In this document: positions 1-7,303 of the stretch, one piece after another
Layout of the letters: each line of letters opens with the position of its first letter
Position numbering within the stretch: position 1 is the first letter of the stretch
Assembly (NCBI GenBank): GCA_015655255.1
Contig: JAATFJ010000124.1
Span: forward strand, 1 to 8,725
DNA: 8,725 bases
Source of the DNA: Actinomycetales bacterium
GTDB lineage: Bacteria > Actinomycetota > Actinomycetes > Actinomycetales > Microbacteriaceae
Direction of reading: 5' to 3'
Position numbers and translations under genes: made by a program
Notes under the pieces: model-generated
The model's database searches: none
Told to the model about the DNA's origin: nothing
Seen by the model: only the letters and a program-made list of their open reading frames with translations

Positions 1-1463
1 CAGGCGAGGTCGATCATCGCGCGGTCGAGGGCGGCCGCGTATGCCTCCTGCTGGGTGTCCTCGTCGGGGCTGGCGTTGCCGATCGCAAGTTGCGCGTTGA
101 TCTCCTCATCCGAGCTGTCGAACGGGTTGTACTGGTTCGCTCCGCCAGTGAAGAAGCTGTTCGCCTGCAGGATCTGCGGCTGCACGCCGTAGCCGTAGAC
201 GCCGACGGAGTACTTCTTCGCGAGGGTGTCGCTGATGAGCTGGGCGGTGTCGCTGTACACGGTGAGGTTCGCCGTGACGCCGATGGCGGCCCAGTTCTCG
301 ACGATGGCCTGCGCGAAGGTCTCGCCGTTCCCCGTGTTCGTCGTCTGCATCTCGAGGGTGAACCCGTCGGCGTATCCCGCCTCCGCGAGCAGTTCCTTGG
401 CCTTCTCCGGGTCATACTCGTAGGAGTCGTTCGCCTCGTCGGTGAATCCGACGAAGCCAGGCAAGGTGAGCTCGTTGCCCGCACTGCCGAGGTCGCCCCA
501 CATCACGTTCGCGATCGATTCCCTATCGATGGCGTAGCTGAGCGCCTGGCGCACGCGGACGTCGGCGAGCGCAGGGGTGACTTCACCCTCGCGGTCGAGG
601 TAGCCCACGCCCCAGAGGCCGAGGGAGACCGCGCTCACGCCGAGACCGGCGTCCTGCGCCGCCTCCGCCGTCGTGACGTCGGCGCGCATGATGTCGGCGT
701 CGCCGTTCTGCACAGCCTGGAGCGACGCGGCGAAGCTCCCGGATACCTTGATCTCGATCTCGTCCCAGTACTGCACGTCCGGGTTGTAGTAGTTCGGGTT
801 TTGCACGAAGACGTAGGTGTCGTCCGGGATCGTGGCGTCGGTGTCGAGCATGTAGGGCCCGGCGCCGTAGGATGCGCCCTTGAGGGTCTCCGGATCGGAG
901 AGCCCGTCGGCGTCGATCACGGAGCCGAGGTAGGTGCGTTGGGAGAGCAGGTAGGGCATCTGGCTGTTCGGCTCCGCCGTCGTGATGACGACGGTCGTAT
1001 CGCTCGTCGCCTCGACGGTCGTGTCGGCGCCGAGCCAGGTCGCACCGTTGACGCCGCTGGAGATCATGTACTCGAGGGAGGCCACGACGTCATCGGCGGT
1101 CACGTCCGTGCCGTCGTTGAACTGTACGTCGTCGCGGAGGGTGAGCTCGAACTGCGTGCTCTCATCGTCGAGGTACTTCCAGGACTCGGCGATGCCGGAC
1201 TCGTAGGTATCCTCCGTGCTGAGTCGGATGAGCGGTTCATAGGCCAACTCAATGAACCACTTGTTCCTCGGATCGACGTTCTGCAGTGCCGGGTCGAGGC
1301 TGACAGGCGCCGCCTCGACGACGACGCGGAGTTCGTCGCCGTCTTCAGATGAGGAGGAATCGCTACTGCTCCCGCATCCGGCGAGCGCCAGCGCGCTCAC
1401 TCCCAGAGCGGCGATGGCGGCGAGGAGGCGGGAGCGCCCCCTTCCTTTGGTCAAGCTGTGCAT
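1..1463 (-). CDS. ABC transporter substrate-binding lipoprotein, family 5 (peptide/nickel type), partial at C-terminus
   Basis: Extracellular solute-binding protein that delivers substrate to the permeases encoded upstream. The first 487 codons are in the window; the gene continues past the left edge, and since family members usually have about 500-550 residues only the C-terminal tail should be missing. Seen: a basic N-terminus, a hydrophobic stretch (residues about 13-28) and a lipobox L27-A-G-C30, so Cys30 should be lipidated and anchor the protein outside the membrane; a Ser/Asp/Glu-rich linker follows. The mature part starts with the family 5 pattern (LDPAL, then YEPLI), has FNDGTDVTADDV near residue 120, and has the conserved VRQALSYAIDRESI segment near residues 302-315. 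The ATG at 1463 is preceded by GGAG nine bases upstream. It is the last gene of the ABC cluster, 86 bp after the ATPase gene. Family assignment is secure; the substrate (peptide, opine, nickel or other) cannot be read from the sequence. Confidence 0.93.
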   Translation of the reverse strand, partial: MHSLTKGRGRSRLLAAIAALGVSALALAGCGSSSDSSSSEDGDELRVVVEAAPVSLDPALQNVDPRNKWFIELAYEPLIRLSTEDTYESGIAESWKYLDDESTQFELTLRDDVQFNDGTDVTADDVVASLEYMISSGVNGATWLGADTTVEATSDTTVVITTAEPNSQMPYLLSQRTYLGSVIDADGLSDPETLKGASYGAGPYMLDTDATIPDDTYVFVQNPNYYNPDVQYWDEIEIKVSGSFAASLQAVQNGDADIMRADVTTAEAAQDAGLGVSAVSLGLWGVGYLDREGEVTPALADVRVRQALSYAIDRESIANVMWGDLGSAGNELTLPGFVGFTDEANDSYEYDPEKAKELLAEAGYADGFTLEMQTTNTGNGETFAQAIVENWAAIGVTANLTVYSDTAQLISDTLAKKYSVGVYGYGVQPQILQANSFFTGGANQYNPFDSSDEEINAQLAIGNASPDEDTQQEAYAAALDRAMIDLA

Positions 1464-1549
1464 GATATTTATCTCCATAGGGTGTGTGAACTGAGGTGAC
1501 TCTTCGATACGCACGATGCGCGGTGACGAGAGACTGCGTTAGCCGCTTT
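1464..1549 (-). other. 86-bp intergenic spacer between ATPase 2 and the binding-protein gene
   Basis: The only sizeable gap inside the ABC cluster. It holds the ribosome binding site of the binding-protein gene and a weak hairpin (CGCA-TCG-TGCG on the minus strand, around 1512-1522) that is not followed by a T run, so it does not look like an intrinsic terminator. No convincing -35/-10 pair was found. Co-transcription with the upstream genes is likely. A processing site or a second promoter that raises binding-protein output is possible but not shown. Confidence 0.4.
1473..1476 (-). promoter_or_regulatory. Ribosome binding site of the substrate-binding protein gene
   Basis: On the minus strand GGAG stands nine bases before the ATG at 1463. 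It fixes this start and shows that the binding-protein gene is initiated independently, unlike the overlapping genes before it. Confidence 0.6.
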
Positions 1550-2410
1550 TCACGCTCCCTTCTCTGCGGATGTGGGTACGCTCGCGCGGTCGCTCGCGAG
1601 GGCGTCCCACATTCGTCGGCGTTCACGCTGCACGGCCGGGTCCGGGTACGGTTCGGCGGCCAGTAGGCGCTGGGTGTAGAGCTCGCGCGGGGCGGAGTAG
1701 ACCTGCTCCGCCGTCCCCTGCTCGACGACGTGTCCGCCGCTCATGACGGCGATGTCGTCGCTGAGCAGGCGCACGATGGAGAGGTCGTGGGCGATGAACA
1801 GATAGGAGACGCCGGTATCCCGCTGGAGCTCGCGGAAGAGATTGACGATCTGCGCCTGCACGGAGAGGTCGAGCGCGGACACCGGCTCGTCGCAGACGAC
1901 GAGTTTCGGTGACGGCATGAGCGCCCTCGCGATCGCGATGCGTTGGCGCTGACCACCGGAGAAGCTTCCGGGATAGCGATCCATGGCGGCGGCGCCGAGC
2001 CCCACGCGATCGAGCAGCTCTCCCGCGCGGTCCCGGGAAGCGGCCCTGCTCATCCGCCTGTTCGCAATGAGGGGTTCGGAGAGGATCTCGCCGACCTTCT
2101 TCGCCTCGTTGAGCGAGCTGCGGGGATCCTGGAACACGACTTGAAGGTCGAACGAGATCTTCTGACGTTCCTTCCGCGCGAGCTGGGTGATGTCGCGACC
2201 CTGGAAGCGGATCCTCCCCCTCGCGGGTCGGGCGAGACCGAGGATCGCACGTCCGACCGTCGATTTTCCTGATCCGGACTCCCCGACGACTCCGAGGGTC
2301 TTGCCGGTGTCGATACGGAACGAGACGTCACGCACCGCCGTGAACGCCTTGCGACCCGTGCCGTAGGTCACATCGAGGTCCTCGATCGCGAGGAGCGGGC
2401 TCTCAGTCAT
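1550..2410 (-). CDS. Peptide-type ABC transporter ATP-binding protein (DppF/OppF-like)
   Basis: Cytoplasmic ATPase, 286 residues, pairing with the ATPase domain of the upstream fusion protein to power import. All nucleotide-binding motifs are present: Walker A GESGSGKS (43-50), Q-loop with Q94 in VVFQDPRSSLN, signature FSGGQRQR (150-157), Walker B LVVCDE (170-175), D-loop SALD (178-181) and switch His208. FQDPRSSLNP-like and FSGGQRQRIAIARAL patterns are typical of the DppF/OppF branch. A C-terminal extension (about residues 235-286) with a YTQRLLAAEP element matches the oligo/dipeptide-transporter C-terminal region, although the usual metal-cluster cysteines are absent. The ATG at 2410 was chosen because it overlaps the upstream stop as ATGA and has GAGGAG five bases before it. 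The open frame continues to 2629 upstream, but that stretch is a shadow of the fusion gene. The system's substrate is unknown. Confidence 0.95.
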   Translation of the reverse strand: MTESPLLAIEDLDVTYGTGRKAFTAVRDVSFRIDTGKTLGVVGESGSGKSTVGRAILGLARPARGRIRFQGRDITQLARKERQKISFDLQVVFQDPRSSLNEAKKVGEILSEPLIANRRMSRAASRDRAGELLDRVGLGAAAMDRYPGSFSGGQRQRIAIARALMPSPKLVVCDEPVSALDLSVQAQIVNLFRELQRDTGVSYLFIAHDLSIVRLLSDDIAVMSGGHVVEQGTAEQVYSAPRELYTQRLLAAEPYPDPAVQRERRRMWDALASDRASVPTSAEKGA

Positions 2411-4236
2411 CGGGTCTCCTCGCTCATGCCCGCGTGTGCGAGCTCTCGTTCCATGCTGGGAGTCAGGAAGGTGCCCGTGACGACGGGCAGGTCCTGTCCC
2501 GGTTCTGCCCCGTGCGGGTTCGAGGCCAGGAGCGCTTGGGTGTAGGGATGCGCGGGATGCGCGAAGATCTGCTCCGCGGGTGCCTGTTCGACGACCTCGC
2601 CCTTGTACATGACGATGACCCGATCGCACACGTCCGCGATCACGCCCCAGTCGTGCGTAATGATGAGCATCGACATCCCGGTCTGCTCGCGCAGCCGCAG
2701 CAGAAGTCCGAGGATGCCCGCCTGCACCGTGACGTCGAGGGCCGTGGTCGGCTCGTCCGCGACGAGGAGTTCCGGACGTCCTGCGAGGGCGAAGGCGATG
2801 GATACGCGCTGCGCCATACCGCCGGAGAGCTCGTGCGGGTACTTCTTCGATGCCGCAAGCGGGTCGGGCAGTTCCACCTGTCCGAGCAGCTCGAGCACAC
2901 GATCACGGATCCGTGCCCTGGGCGTGGTGGGATCGTTGGTCCGCACCGCCTCGGCGAGTTGCGCACCCACTTTGAAGTTCGGGTCGAGGGCGACCATGGG
3001 CTCCTGAGCGACATATGCAAGCCGCTTCCCTCGGAAGGCGGCGAGATCGGCACCGCGGAGAGCGGCGAGATCTGCACCGTCGAAGAGGACCTGTCCTGCC
3101 GTGATCGCAACGCCGTCCCCGATGACGCCGAGGATCCCGAAGGCCACCGTCGTCTTCCCTGAACCGGATTCCCCGACGAGACCGACGATCTCGCCGCGCC
3201 CGACGGAGAAGGAGACGTCCCGCACGATGGGGACAATGCCTTCAGGAGCGTGATAGCCAACATCGAGGTCGCTCACCGCGAGCAGAACGTCACCGGTCAT
3301 CTCATTCCCCAGCGCGCCGTCGACGGATCGAGTCCTGTCTTTGGTGAGCTTCGATGCGCTCCAGCCCGATGCGAATCGGTCTCGAGCGAGATCACCAAGT
3401 ATCCCGAGGGAGAGGGCGGTGAGGGCGATAACACCGCCCGCGGGGTAGAGCATGAATGGGTTCACGGTGATGCGCGTCGCGGCCTCGTTGACCATATTTC
3501 CCCAGCTGGGATCCGGCGGCTGCAGGCCGAAGCCGAGGAACCTCAGGGTGCTCTCCACGACGATGCCGATGGCCGCGAAGACCGAGGCCTGCACGATGAT
3601 GACGCCGCGGGTACGCGGGAGCACATGCTGGAAGATGATGTAGAACGAGGACAGCCCACTGACCTTGGCCGCGTCGACGAACAGCTCGCTGCGCACGGAC
3701 AGCGCGGAGGAGCGCACGAGCATGATCATCGTGGGCGACGCCATGACGCCGTATACGGCCATCGCAATGATCGTGTTGTCGCGAAAGATCGAGAGGACGA
3801 CGAAGAGGACGACGAGACCAGGCATCGCGATCACCACGGTGGTGACAGCCATCACGACGCGATCGGGGATGCCTCCGAAATAGCCACCGATAAGTCCGAG
3901 GGTGACCCCGAGGGCGACATAGATGACGATGGCGGTGAGGACACCGAGGAGCGTGGGGGCGCCTCCGTGCATGAGCCGGGACAGCACATCGCGCCCGACG
4001 GAGTCCGTGCCCAGCCAATGCGCCGCGCTGGGGCCCTGGAAGACGGCGGAGAGATCCTGTTCCCTCGGGGAGTAGGGCGCGAGCCAGTTCGCCCCGGCGA
4101 TGCTGATGACGACGATGACTATCCATGCCCCGGCGATGCCCCCGAGCAACCGGCGGCCGATCTTCGCCCGGCGCTGGCGGGCGCGGGAACGCATGGACGC
4201 GTCCTGCGGAATCCTGGTGACGGTGGTCGTGCTCAT
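2407..4236 (-). CDS. Fused ABC transporter permease and ATP-binding protein (DppC-DppD-like)
   Basis: One uninterrupted frame of 609 residues joins a DppC-type inner-membrane permease to a DppD-type ATPase. Permease part (about 1-290): a cytoplasmic basic N-terminus, TM1 about 34-53, the conserved HWLGTDSVGRDVLSR segment (73-87), further membrane segments, and the EAA loop DAAKVSG...HVLPR (188-207) that contacts the ATPases. It ends in GDLARDRF, where stand-alone DppC proteins also end. After a linker of about 25 residues the ATPase begins near Met313: Walker A GESGSGKT (355-362), Q-loop Q411, signature LSGGM (470-474), Walker B LLVADE (490-495) and His528. LSGGM in place of LSGGQ is common in the DppD/OppD branch. 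The ATG at 4236 overlaps the upstream stop as ATGA; no clear Shine-Dalgarno is seen, so coupling is likely. NCBI annotation of actinobacteria includes proteins named permease/ATP-binding fusions for this family. An internal start at 3300 could also release the ATPase alone. Confidence 0.93.
   Translation of the reverse strand: MSTTTVTRIPQDASMRSRARQRRAKIGRRLLGGIAGAWIVIVVISIAGANWLAPYSPREQDLSAVFQGPSAAHWLGTDSVGRDVLSRLMHGGAPTLLGVLTAIVIYVALGVTLGLIGGYFGGIPDRVVMAVTTVVIAMPGLVVLFVVLSIFRDNTIIAMAVYGVMASPTMIMLVRSSALSVRSELFVDAAKVSGLSSFYIIFQHVLPRTRGVIIVQASVFAAIGIVVESTLRFLGFGLQPPDPSWGNMVNEAATRITVNPFMLYPAGGVIALTALSLGILGDLARDRFASGWSASKLTKDRTRSVDGALGNEMTGDVLLAVSDLDVGYHAPEGIVPIVRDVSFSVGRGEIVGLVGESGSGKTTVAFGILGVIGDGVAITAGQVLFDGADLAALRGADLAAFRGKRLAYVAQEPMVALDPNFKVGAQLAEAVRTNDPTTPRARIRDRVLELLGQVELPDPLAASKKYPHELSGGMAQRVSIAFALAGRPELLVADEPTTALDVTVQAGILGLLLRLREQTGMSMLIITHDWGVIADVCDRVIVMYKGEVVEQAPAEQIFAHPAHPYTQALLASNPHGAEPGQDLPVVTGTFLTPSMERELAHAGMSEETR
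2416..2421 (-). promoter_or_regulatory. Ribosome binding site of the DppF-like ATPase gene
   Basis: GAGGAG on the minus strand lies five bases before the ATG at 2410, inside the last codons of the fusion gene. With the ATGA overlap it supports translational coupling and decides the start against the longer open frame. Confidence 0.7.
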
Positions 4237-5174
4237 CGGGTGCAGATCTTGGGGTTGAGGATGGCGTACACGATGTCGGTGACGAGCGTCGCGACGACGA
4301 TCATGAGTGTGTACGTGAGGACGATTCCCTGGACCTGGGAGAGGTCGTGGTTGAGAGTGGAGCTCGCCACCGCGGCGCCGAGACCGGGAATGGAGAAGAT
4401 CTGTTCGAGGGCGGCAGTCGACCCGAAGAAGTCGATGAACGTCACCGAGAAGGCGGCGAACATGGGAACCGAGGCGTAGCGCATCCCGTGCCGGAAGATG
4501 AGCGAGGGCCGGGTGATGCCGTTGGCCTGCATGAACCTCATGAAGTCGCGGCTCAGCGCCTCCGAATAGGCGTCGCGCGTCTGCTTGGCCACGCGTGCGA
4601 TCCCCGCGAGGCCGAGCGCGGCGACCGGGAGGACGAGATGTCGAAGCCATTCCCCGATGTCATCCTGGGGAGCCGTGTAGCCGATTGCGGGGAACCAGCC
4701 GAGCTGCCCGGAGAAGACGACGATGAGCAGCAGCGCGATCCAGAAGTTCGGGAGCGAGACGCCGAGCATGCTCACCACATCCAGGATCCTGCTCACCACA
4801 CCGCCCCGCAGCGCCGCATAGACGCCGAAGGAGATTCCCAGGACGCCGCTGACCAGAGCGGCGAGGAGGGCGATGGAGAAGGTGGGCATGAAGCGCTGGG
4901 CGATGAGCTTCGTCACATCCTGACCCGTGTAGATGCTGCTGCCGAGATCGCCCTGGAAAGCAGCCGCGATCCAGTCCGCGTACTGCTTCCAGAGCGGCTG
5001 GTCGAGCCCGAGGGACTGGTTCAGGGCGTCGATGCGCTCCTGCGTCGCGTCCTGGCCGAGGATCACGATCGCCGCGTTGCCCGGGATGAGCGATGCGAGG
5101 AAGAAGGTGAGCAGAGTCATGATGAGCAGCACCGGGATTGCTGCGGCGACTCGCGAGAGGATCATGCGAACCAT
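4233..5174 (-). CDS. Peptide-type ABC transporter permease (DppB-like)
   Basis: Inner-membrane permease of 313 residues, normal length for DppB. About six membrane segments are visible (roughly 10-30, 98-120, 133-158, 175-195, 235-258 and 282-305). Family landmarks: an N-terminal helix followed by SLIPGNAA, GDLGSSIYTG (75-84) before TM2, VSLPNFWIALLL (139-150), the EAA-type cytoplasmic loop with EALSRDFMR...GITR...FRHGMR (205-232), and LEQIFSIPGLG (256-266). It pairs with the permease half of the fusion protein. The ATG at 5174 is preceded by AAGGA with an 11-base gap; Met4 (5165) would be 20 bases away and is less likely. It is the first gene of the ABC cluster, directly behind the control region 5175-5439. 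The substrate is not deducible. Confidence 0.95.
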   Translation of the reverse strand: MVRMILSRVAAAIPVLLIMTLLTFFLASLIPGNAAIVILGQDATQERIDALNQSLGLDQPLWKQYADWIAAAFQGDLGSSIYTGQDVTKLIAQRFMPTFSIALLAALVSGVLGISFGVYAALRGGVVSRILDVVSMLGVSLPNFWIALLLIVVFSGQLGWFPAIGYTAPQDDIGEWLRHLVLPVAALGLAGIARVAKQTRDAYSEALSRDFMRFMQANGITRPSLIFRHGMRYASVPMFAAFSVTFIDFFGSTAALEQIFSIPGLGAAVASSTLNHDLSQVQGIVLTYTLMIVVATLVTDIVYAILNPKICTR

Positions 5175-5185
5175 GGGCAGATGGG

Positions 5186-5190
5186 TCCTT
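5186..5190 (-). promoter_or_regulatory. Ribosome binding site of the DppB-like permease gene
   Basis: AAGGA on the minus strand, 11 bases before the ATG at 5174. The spacing is slightly long but favours this ATG over the in-frame ATG at 5165. Confidence 0.5.
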
Positions 5191-5252
5191 TGCTGTTGCG
5201 CTACGTTGCGTCAATCAAAGCCTCAGAGTGTTTCCGAGCAGTGCCTATTGTG

Positions 5253-5266
5253 TTACGTCAGCGTAA
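5253..5266. repeat. Inverted repeat TTACG-N4-CGTAA, candidate operator
   Basis: Perfect 5-base arms around a TCAG centre, in the AT-rich region about 80 bp before the DppB-like start. It sits between a weak -35 (TTGCGC) and a weak -10 (CACAAT) on the minus strand, where a repressor could act. Short dyads of this size can arise by chance, and no GntR- or LacI-type regulator gene for it is visible in the window. Confidence 0.35.
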
Positions 5267-5439
5267 ATCTGCGCAACCCCTAAGCGTCGCCACAGTCTCA
5301 CGATTCCGCAATAATGTCCGTAATCTCAATGAAGCAGCTGTGCAAGAAGGATCGAGACTGCCGCAAAATTCCGCCAATCGCAGGATTTTGATCATTGCGA
5401 AGAGGCTAAACAATTTGCGCAACACTTGTCGCACACGAT

Positions 5440-6062
5440 TTAGTCGTCGCTCGGCGCACCCTGCTGCACGAGCGCAAGGAGATGCTCGAAATGGTCCGCC
5501 ATATCGAGGCTGTCGTCCAGCATCCACTGCACCTGCAGCCCATCGGCCGCTGCAATGAGGATCGTCGCGAGCTTCTCCGGATCGGCGGAGGGGATGAGTT
5601 CTCCGCGCCGCTGTCGTGCAGCGAGCTCTTCCGCGAACCGCTCCCGCATCTGCGCATAGCGTTCCACGAAGTACTCATGGCCGGGGTGTGCGGGGTCGGC
5701 GGCTTGCGTCGCCAGGACGCTGTGCAGTTCCACGAGGCCAGGGGTGGCGGAGTTCCTCCGGAGTGCTTCGGCCGTGCTCTCCGGCTGCCCTCGCCGGACG
5801 CCCTGCCGCTCGCGCTCCTCCCACCCTCGCTCCTCGCGGCGTTTCAGGACCTCGACGAGGATGTTTTCCCGCGTCCCGAAGTGGTGGAGCAACCCGGCCT
5901 GGGTCAGCCCCGTGAGCTGCGCGACCTCGCGCAGCGACGTCCCCGATAACCGGAGCGGGAGAACACCTGCAGCGCGACTTCGAGGATCTCCTCCCGCCGC
6001 TCGCGCCCCTTGCGCGCGACTCCCTCGTTGACCATGCGCTCCAGGCTATCCGCTGCGCTCAT
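5440..6062 (-). pseudogene. TetR/AcrR family transcriptional regulator, frame broken by an apparent 1-base deletion
   Basis: The gene starts at the ATG at 6062, which overlaps the stop of the Bcr/CflA gene as ATGA. The first 40 codons read in one frame (REEILEVALQVFSRSGYRG at about 23-41, helix 1 of a TetR HTH). The rest of the family pattern, TSLREVAQLTGLTQAGLLHHF followed by TRENILVEVLKRR, reads from 5940 in another frame and runs to the stop at 5440-5442. The switch falls at a run of four C on the plus strand (5941-5944); adding one base there gives a single 207-residue protein, normal for TetR, with its HTH and an effector-binding C-terminal domain. As written, translation stops at 5904 after 52 residues. 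A TTG start at 5892 would give a 150-residue protein without most of the HTH. Either the base was lost in sequencing or the regulator is inactive. If intact it would most likely repress the co-transcribed Bcr/CflA exporter and itself. Confidence 0.85.
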
Positions 6063-7303
6063 GCGGGAGAGGTGCCTCTCCTCCGCCGAACCGCGCTCAG
6101 CGCGAGAAAGCCCAGCGAGAGAGACGAGAGGACGAGCATGGTGACGATCTGCGGGACGATCGTCTCCGTGCCCCAGAGGCCGACGACGGGCGAGACGAGC
6201 GCCCCCGTGAGGAACTGCGCGAAGCCGATGGTCGCCGCCGCGGACCCGACCCATCGTGTGACCTCGTTGAGCGCCAGACCCACAAGATTCGGACCGTTGA
6301 GGCCGATCGGCGCCATGGAGAGCGTGATGCACGCGGCGGTCATGCCCGACGGCGCCCGCAGGAGAACGCTGAGTCCCACCAGCAGCGTGCCGCAGAGGGA
6401 GAGGCCGAGCCCCAGCGCGACGAGCCGCATCGACCCCATCCTGCGGAGGAATCTGTTCGCGATGAAATTGCACGCCACCCCGCATGCGGCGTTGACGGCG
6501 AAGAGCACGCCGTAGGTCGCGGGGTCATAGCCCAGCACGTTCTGGTAGACGAAAGAGGAGGCCGACACATAGGCCATGAGCGTGCCGTAGGAGCCCGCCT
6601 GGATGATGACCCACAGCATGAAGGGCCGATTCGCCATGTGCCGGAGCAGCGTGGGGAGACCGAGGAAACGCGTCGTCCGATCCCGACGCTCCCGGGGATG
6701 CGTCTCCGGCACCGCGAGGACCGCGACGAGGAAGACGAGCACCGTGACCGCCGCAATGAACCAGAACGGCCCTCTCCAGCCGAACCATCCCGCCAGCTGC
6801 CCGCCGATGAGCGGGGCGAAGAGGTTGAGGACCCCGGATCCGACCGCGGTCATGGCGAGTATCCCCGTCGTGTCCCTGCCTGTCGTGCGATCACGGATGA
6901 TCGCCTTGCCCAGAGCTGCGGCGGCGGAACCGCTCAGCCCCTGCACGAGCCGGGCGAGGATGAGGACAGCGGCGCTCGGTGCAAGCGCCGCGACGATCGC
7001 GGCGGCGGCGCTGACCGCCGTGCCGAAGAGGAGGGGCCCCCGGCGCCCCCAACGGTCGGACAGGGGGCCGAGGATGAGTTGGCCGACCGCGATCCCGACG
7101 AGGAAGGCACTGATGGAGAGCTGCATCGTGCTCGGCGTCACCCCGAACTCGCGAACGGCATCCGGAAGCCCCGGCAGCGAGGAGTCGACGCTGTACGGAG
7201 TGAGGGACACCATGATCGTCAGCGTCGAGAAGAGTGCGAAGTTGATGCCGAGCAGCCCGTTCGCTCTCGGGACGCCGGACGAGGCGGATCCAAAACTTAC
7301 CAT
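6059..7303 (-). CDS. MFS transporter, Bcr/CflA-type drug/compound efflux protein
   Basis: Inner-membrane secondary transporter of 414 residues with about 12 membrane segments, as expected for the DHA1 Bcr/CflA group, which exports drugs or small compounds by proton antiport. Seen: TM1 with the charged Asp40 in SVDSSLPGLPDAVREFGVTP, the typical Bcr/CflA start; MFS motif A GPLSDRWGRR (79-88) between TM2 and TM3; a motif B-like RLVQGLSGSAAAALGKAIIRD (118-138); and a motif C-like AVGSG...APLIGG in TM5. It ends in a short basic tail. The ATG at 7303 has no Shine-Dalgarno before it, but a plausible -10 (TATGAT, 7318-7313) lies 9 bases upstream, suggesting a leaderless mRNA. Its stop overlaps the TetR start as ATGA, the usual arrangement for an efflux gene and its own repressor. 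The exported compound is unknown. Confidence 0.92.
   Translation of the reverse strand: MVSFGSASSGVPRANGLLGINFALFSTLTIMVSLTPYSVDSSLPGLPDAVREFGVTPSTMQLSISAFLVGIAVGQLILGPLSDRWGRRGPLLFGTAVSAAAAIVAALAPSAAVLILARLVQGLSGSAAAALGKAIIRDRTTGRDTTGILAMTAVGSGVLNLFAPLIGGQLAGWFGWRGPFWFIAAVTVLVFLVAVLAVPETHPRERRDRTTRFLGLPTLLRHMANRPFMLWVIIQAGSYGTLMAYVSASSFVYQNVLGYDPATYGVLFAVNAACGVACNFIANRFLRRMGSMRLVALGLGLSLCGTLLVGLSVLLRAPSGMTAACITLSMAPIGLNGPNLVGLALNEVTRWVGSAAATIGFAQFLTGALVSPVVGLWGTETIVPQIVTMLVLSSLSLGFLALSAVRRRRGTSPA
6066..6081 (-). repeat. 16-bp perfect dyad just before the TetR start (GGAGAGG-N2-CCTCTCC)
   Basis: Seven-base arms around two bases, inside the 3' end of the Bcr/CflA gene and 3 bases before the TetR ATG. 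On the mRNA it could form a small stem-loop (six pairs, four-base loop) whose 5' arm contains GGAGAGG, the best Shine-Dalgarno-like stretch near the TetR start. It may mask that site until ribosomes finishing the exporter gene open it, or it may be chance in purine-rich coding sequence. Confidence 0.35.

Larger units (their letters stand above)
5175..5439 (-). promoter_or_regulatory. Intergenic control region upstream of the ABC importer operon
   Basis: This 265-bp stretch has no credible gene and is clearly AT-richer than both flanks. It separates the regulator gene from the importer genes, so the importer promoter is expected here. A possible promoter on the minus strand is TTGCGC, an 18-base spacer and CACAAT; the spacer contains the inverted repeat at 5253-5266. 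Other landmarks are a GTTGCG direct repeat (5195-5200 and 5205-5210), TGCGCAAC at 5270-5277 and the palindrome TTGCGCAA at 5415-5422. No hairpin with a T run was found after the regulator stop, so read-through from the right-hand genes cannot be excluded. Confidence 0.5.

Noticed and set aside
90..1352. Long plus-strand open frame opposite the binding-protein gene
   Set aside because: Low-complexity Arg/Val/Asp-rich translation typical of the reverse of a GC-rich gene; the minus strand has a full family 5 pattern and lipobox.
1512..1524. Small hairpin CGCA-TCG-TGCG as a terminator after the ATPase gene
   Set aside because: Four-pair stem and no T run.
2411..2629. Upstream extension of the DppF-like frame
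   Set aside because: Not ATPase-like and inside the fusion gene; the ATG at 2410 has GAGGAG at good spacing.
3250..4479. Plus-strand open frame of 409 codons
   Set aside because: Asp/Glu/Arg/His-rich translation without a recognisable domain, lying opposite the fusion gene and the DppB-like gene.
4237..4650. Upstream extension of the fusion gene's open frame
   Set aside because: The Arg/His-rich extension is a shadow of the DppB-like gene; the ATG at 4236 overlaps that gene's stop as ATGA and begins a normal DppC N-terminus.
5364..5390. Imperfect inverted repeat CAAAATTCC / GGATTTTG with a 10-base loop
   Set aside because: One bulge, few G-C pairs and no T run on either side, so it is not a convincing terminator; too weak to call as an operator.
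5904..6485. Minus-strand frame of 193 codons
   Set aside because: Its upstream part is a shadow of the Bcr/CflA gene; only its end, from 6062, is the first half of the broken TetR gene.
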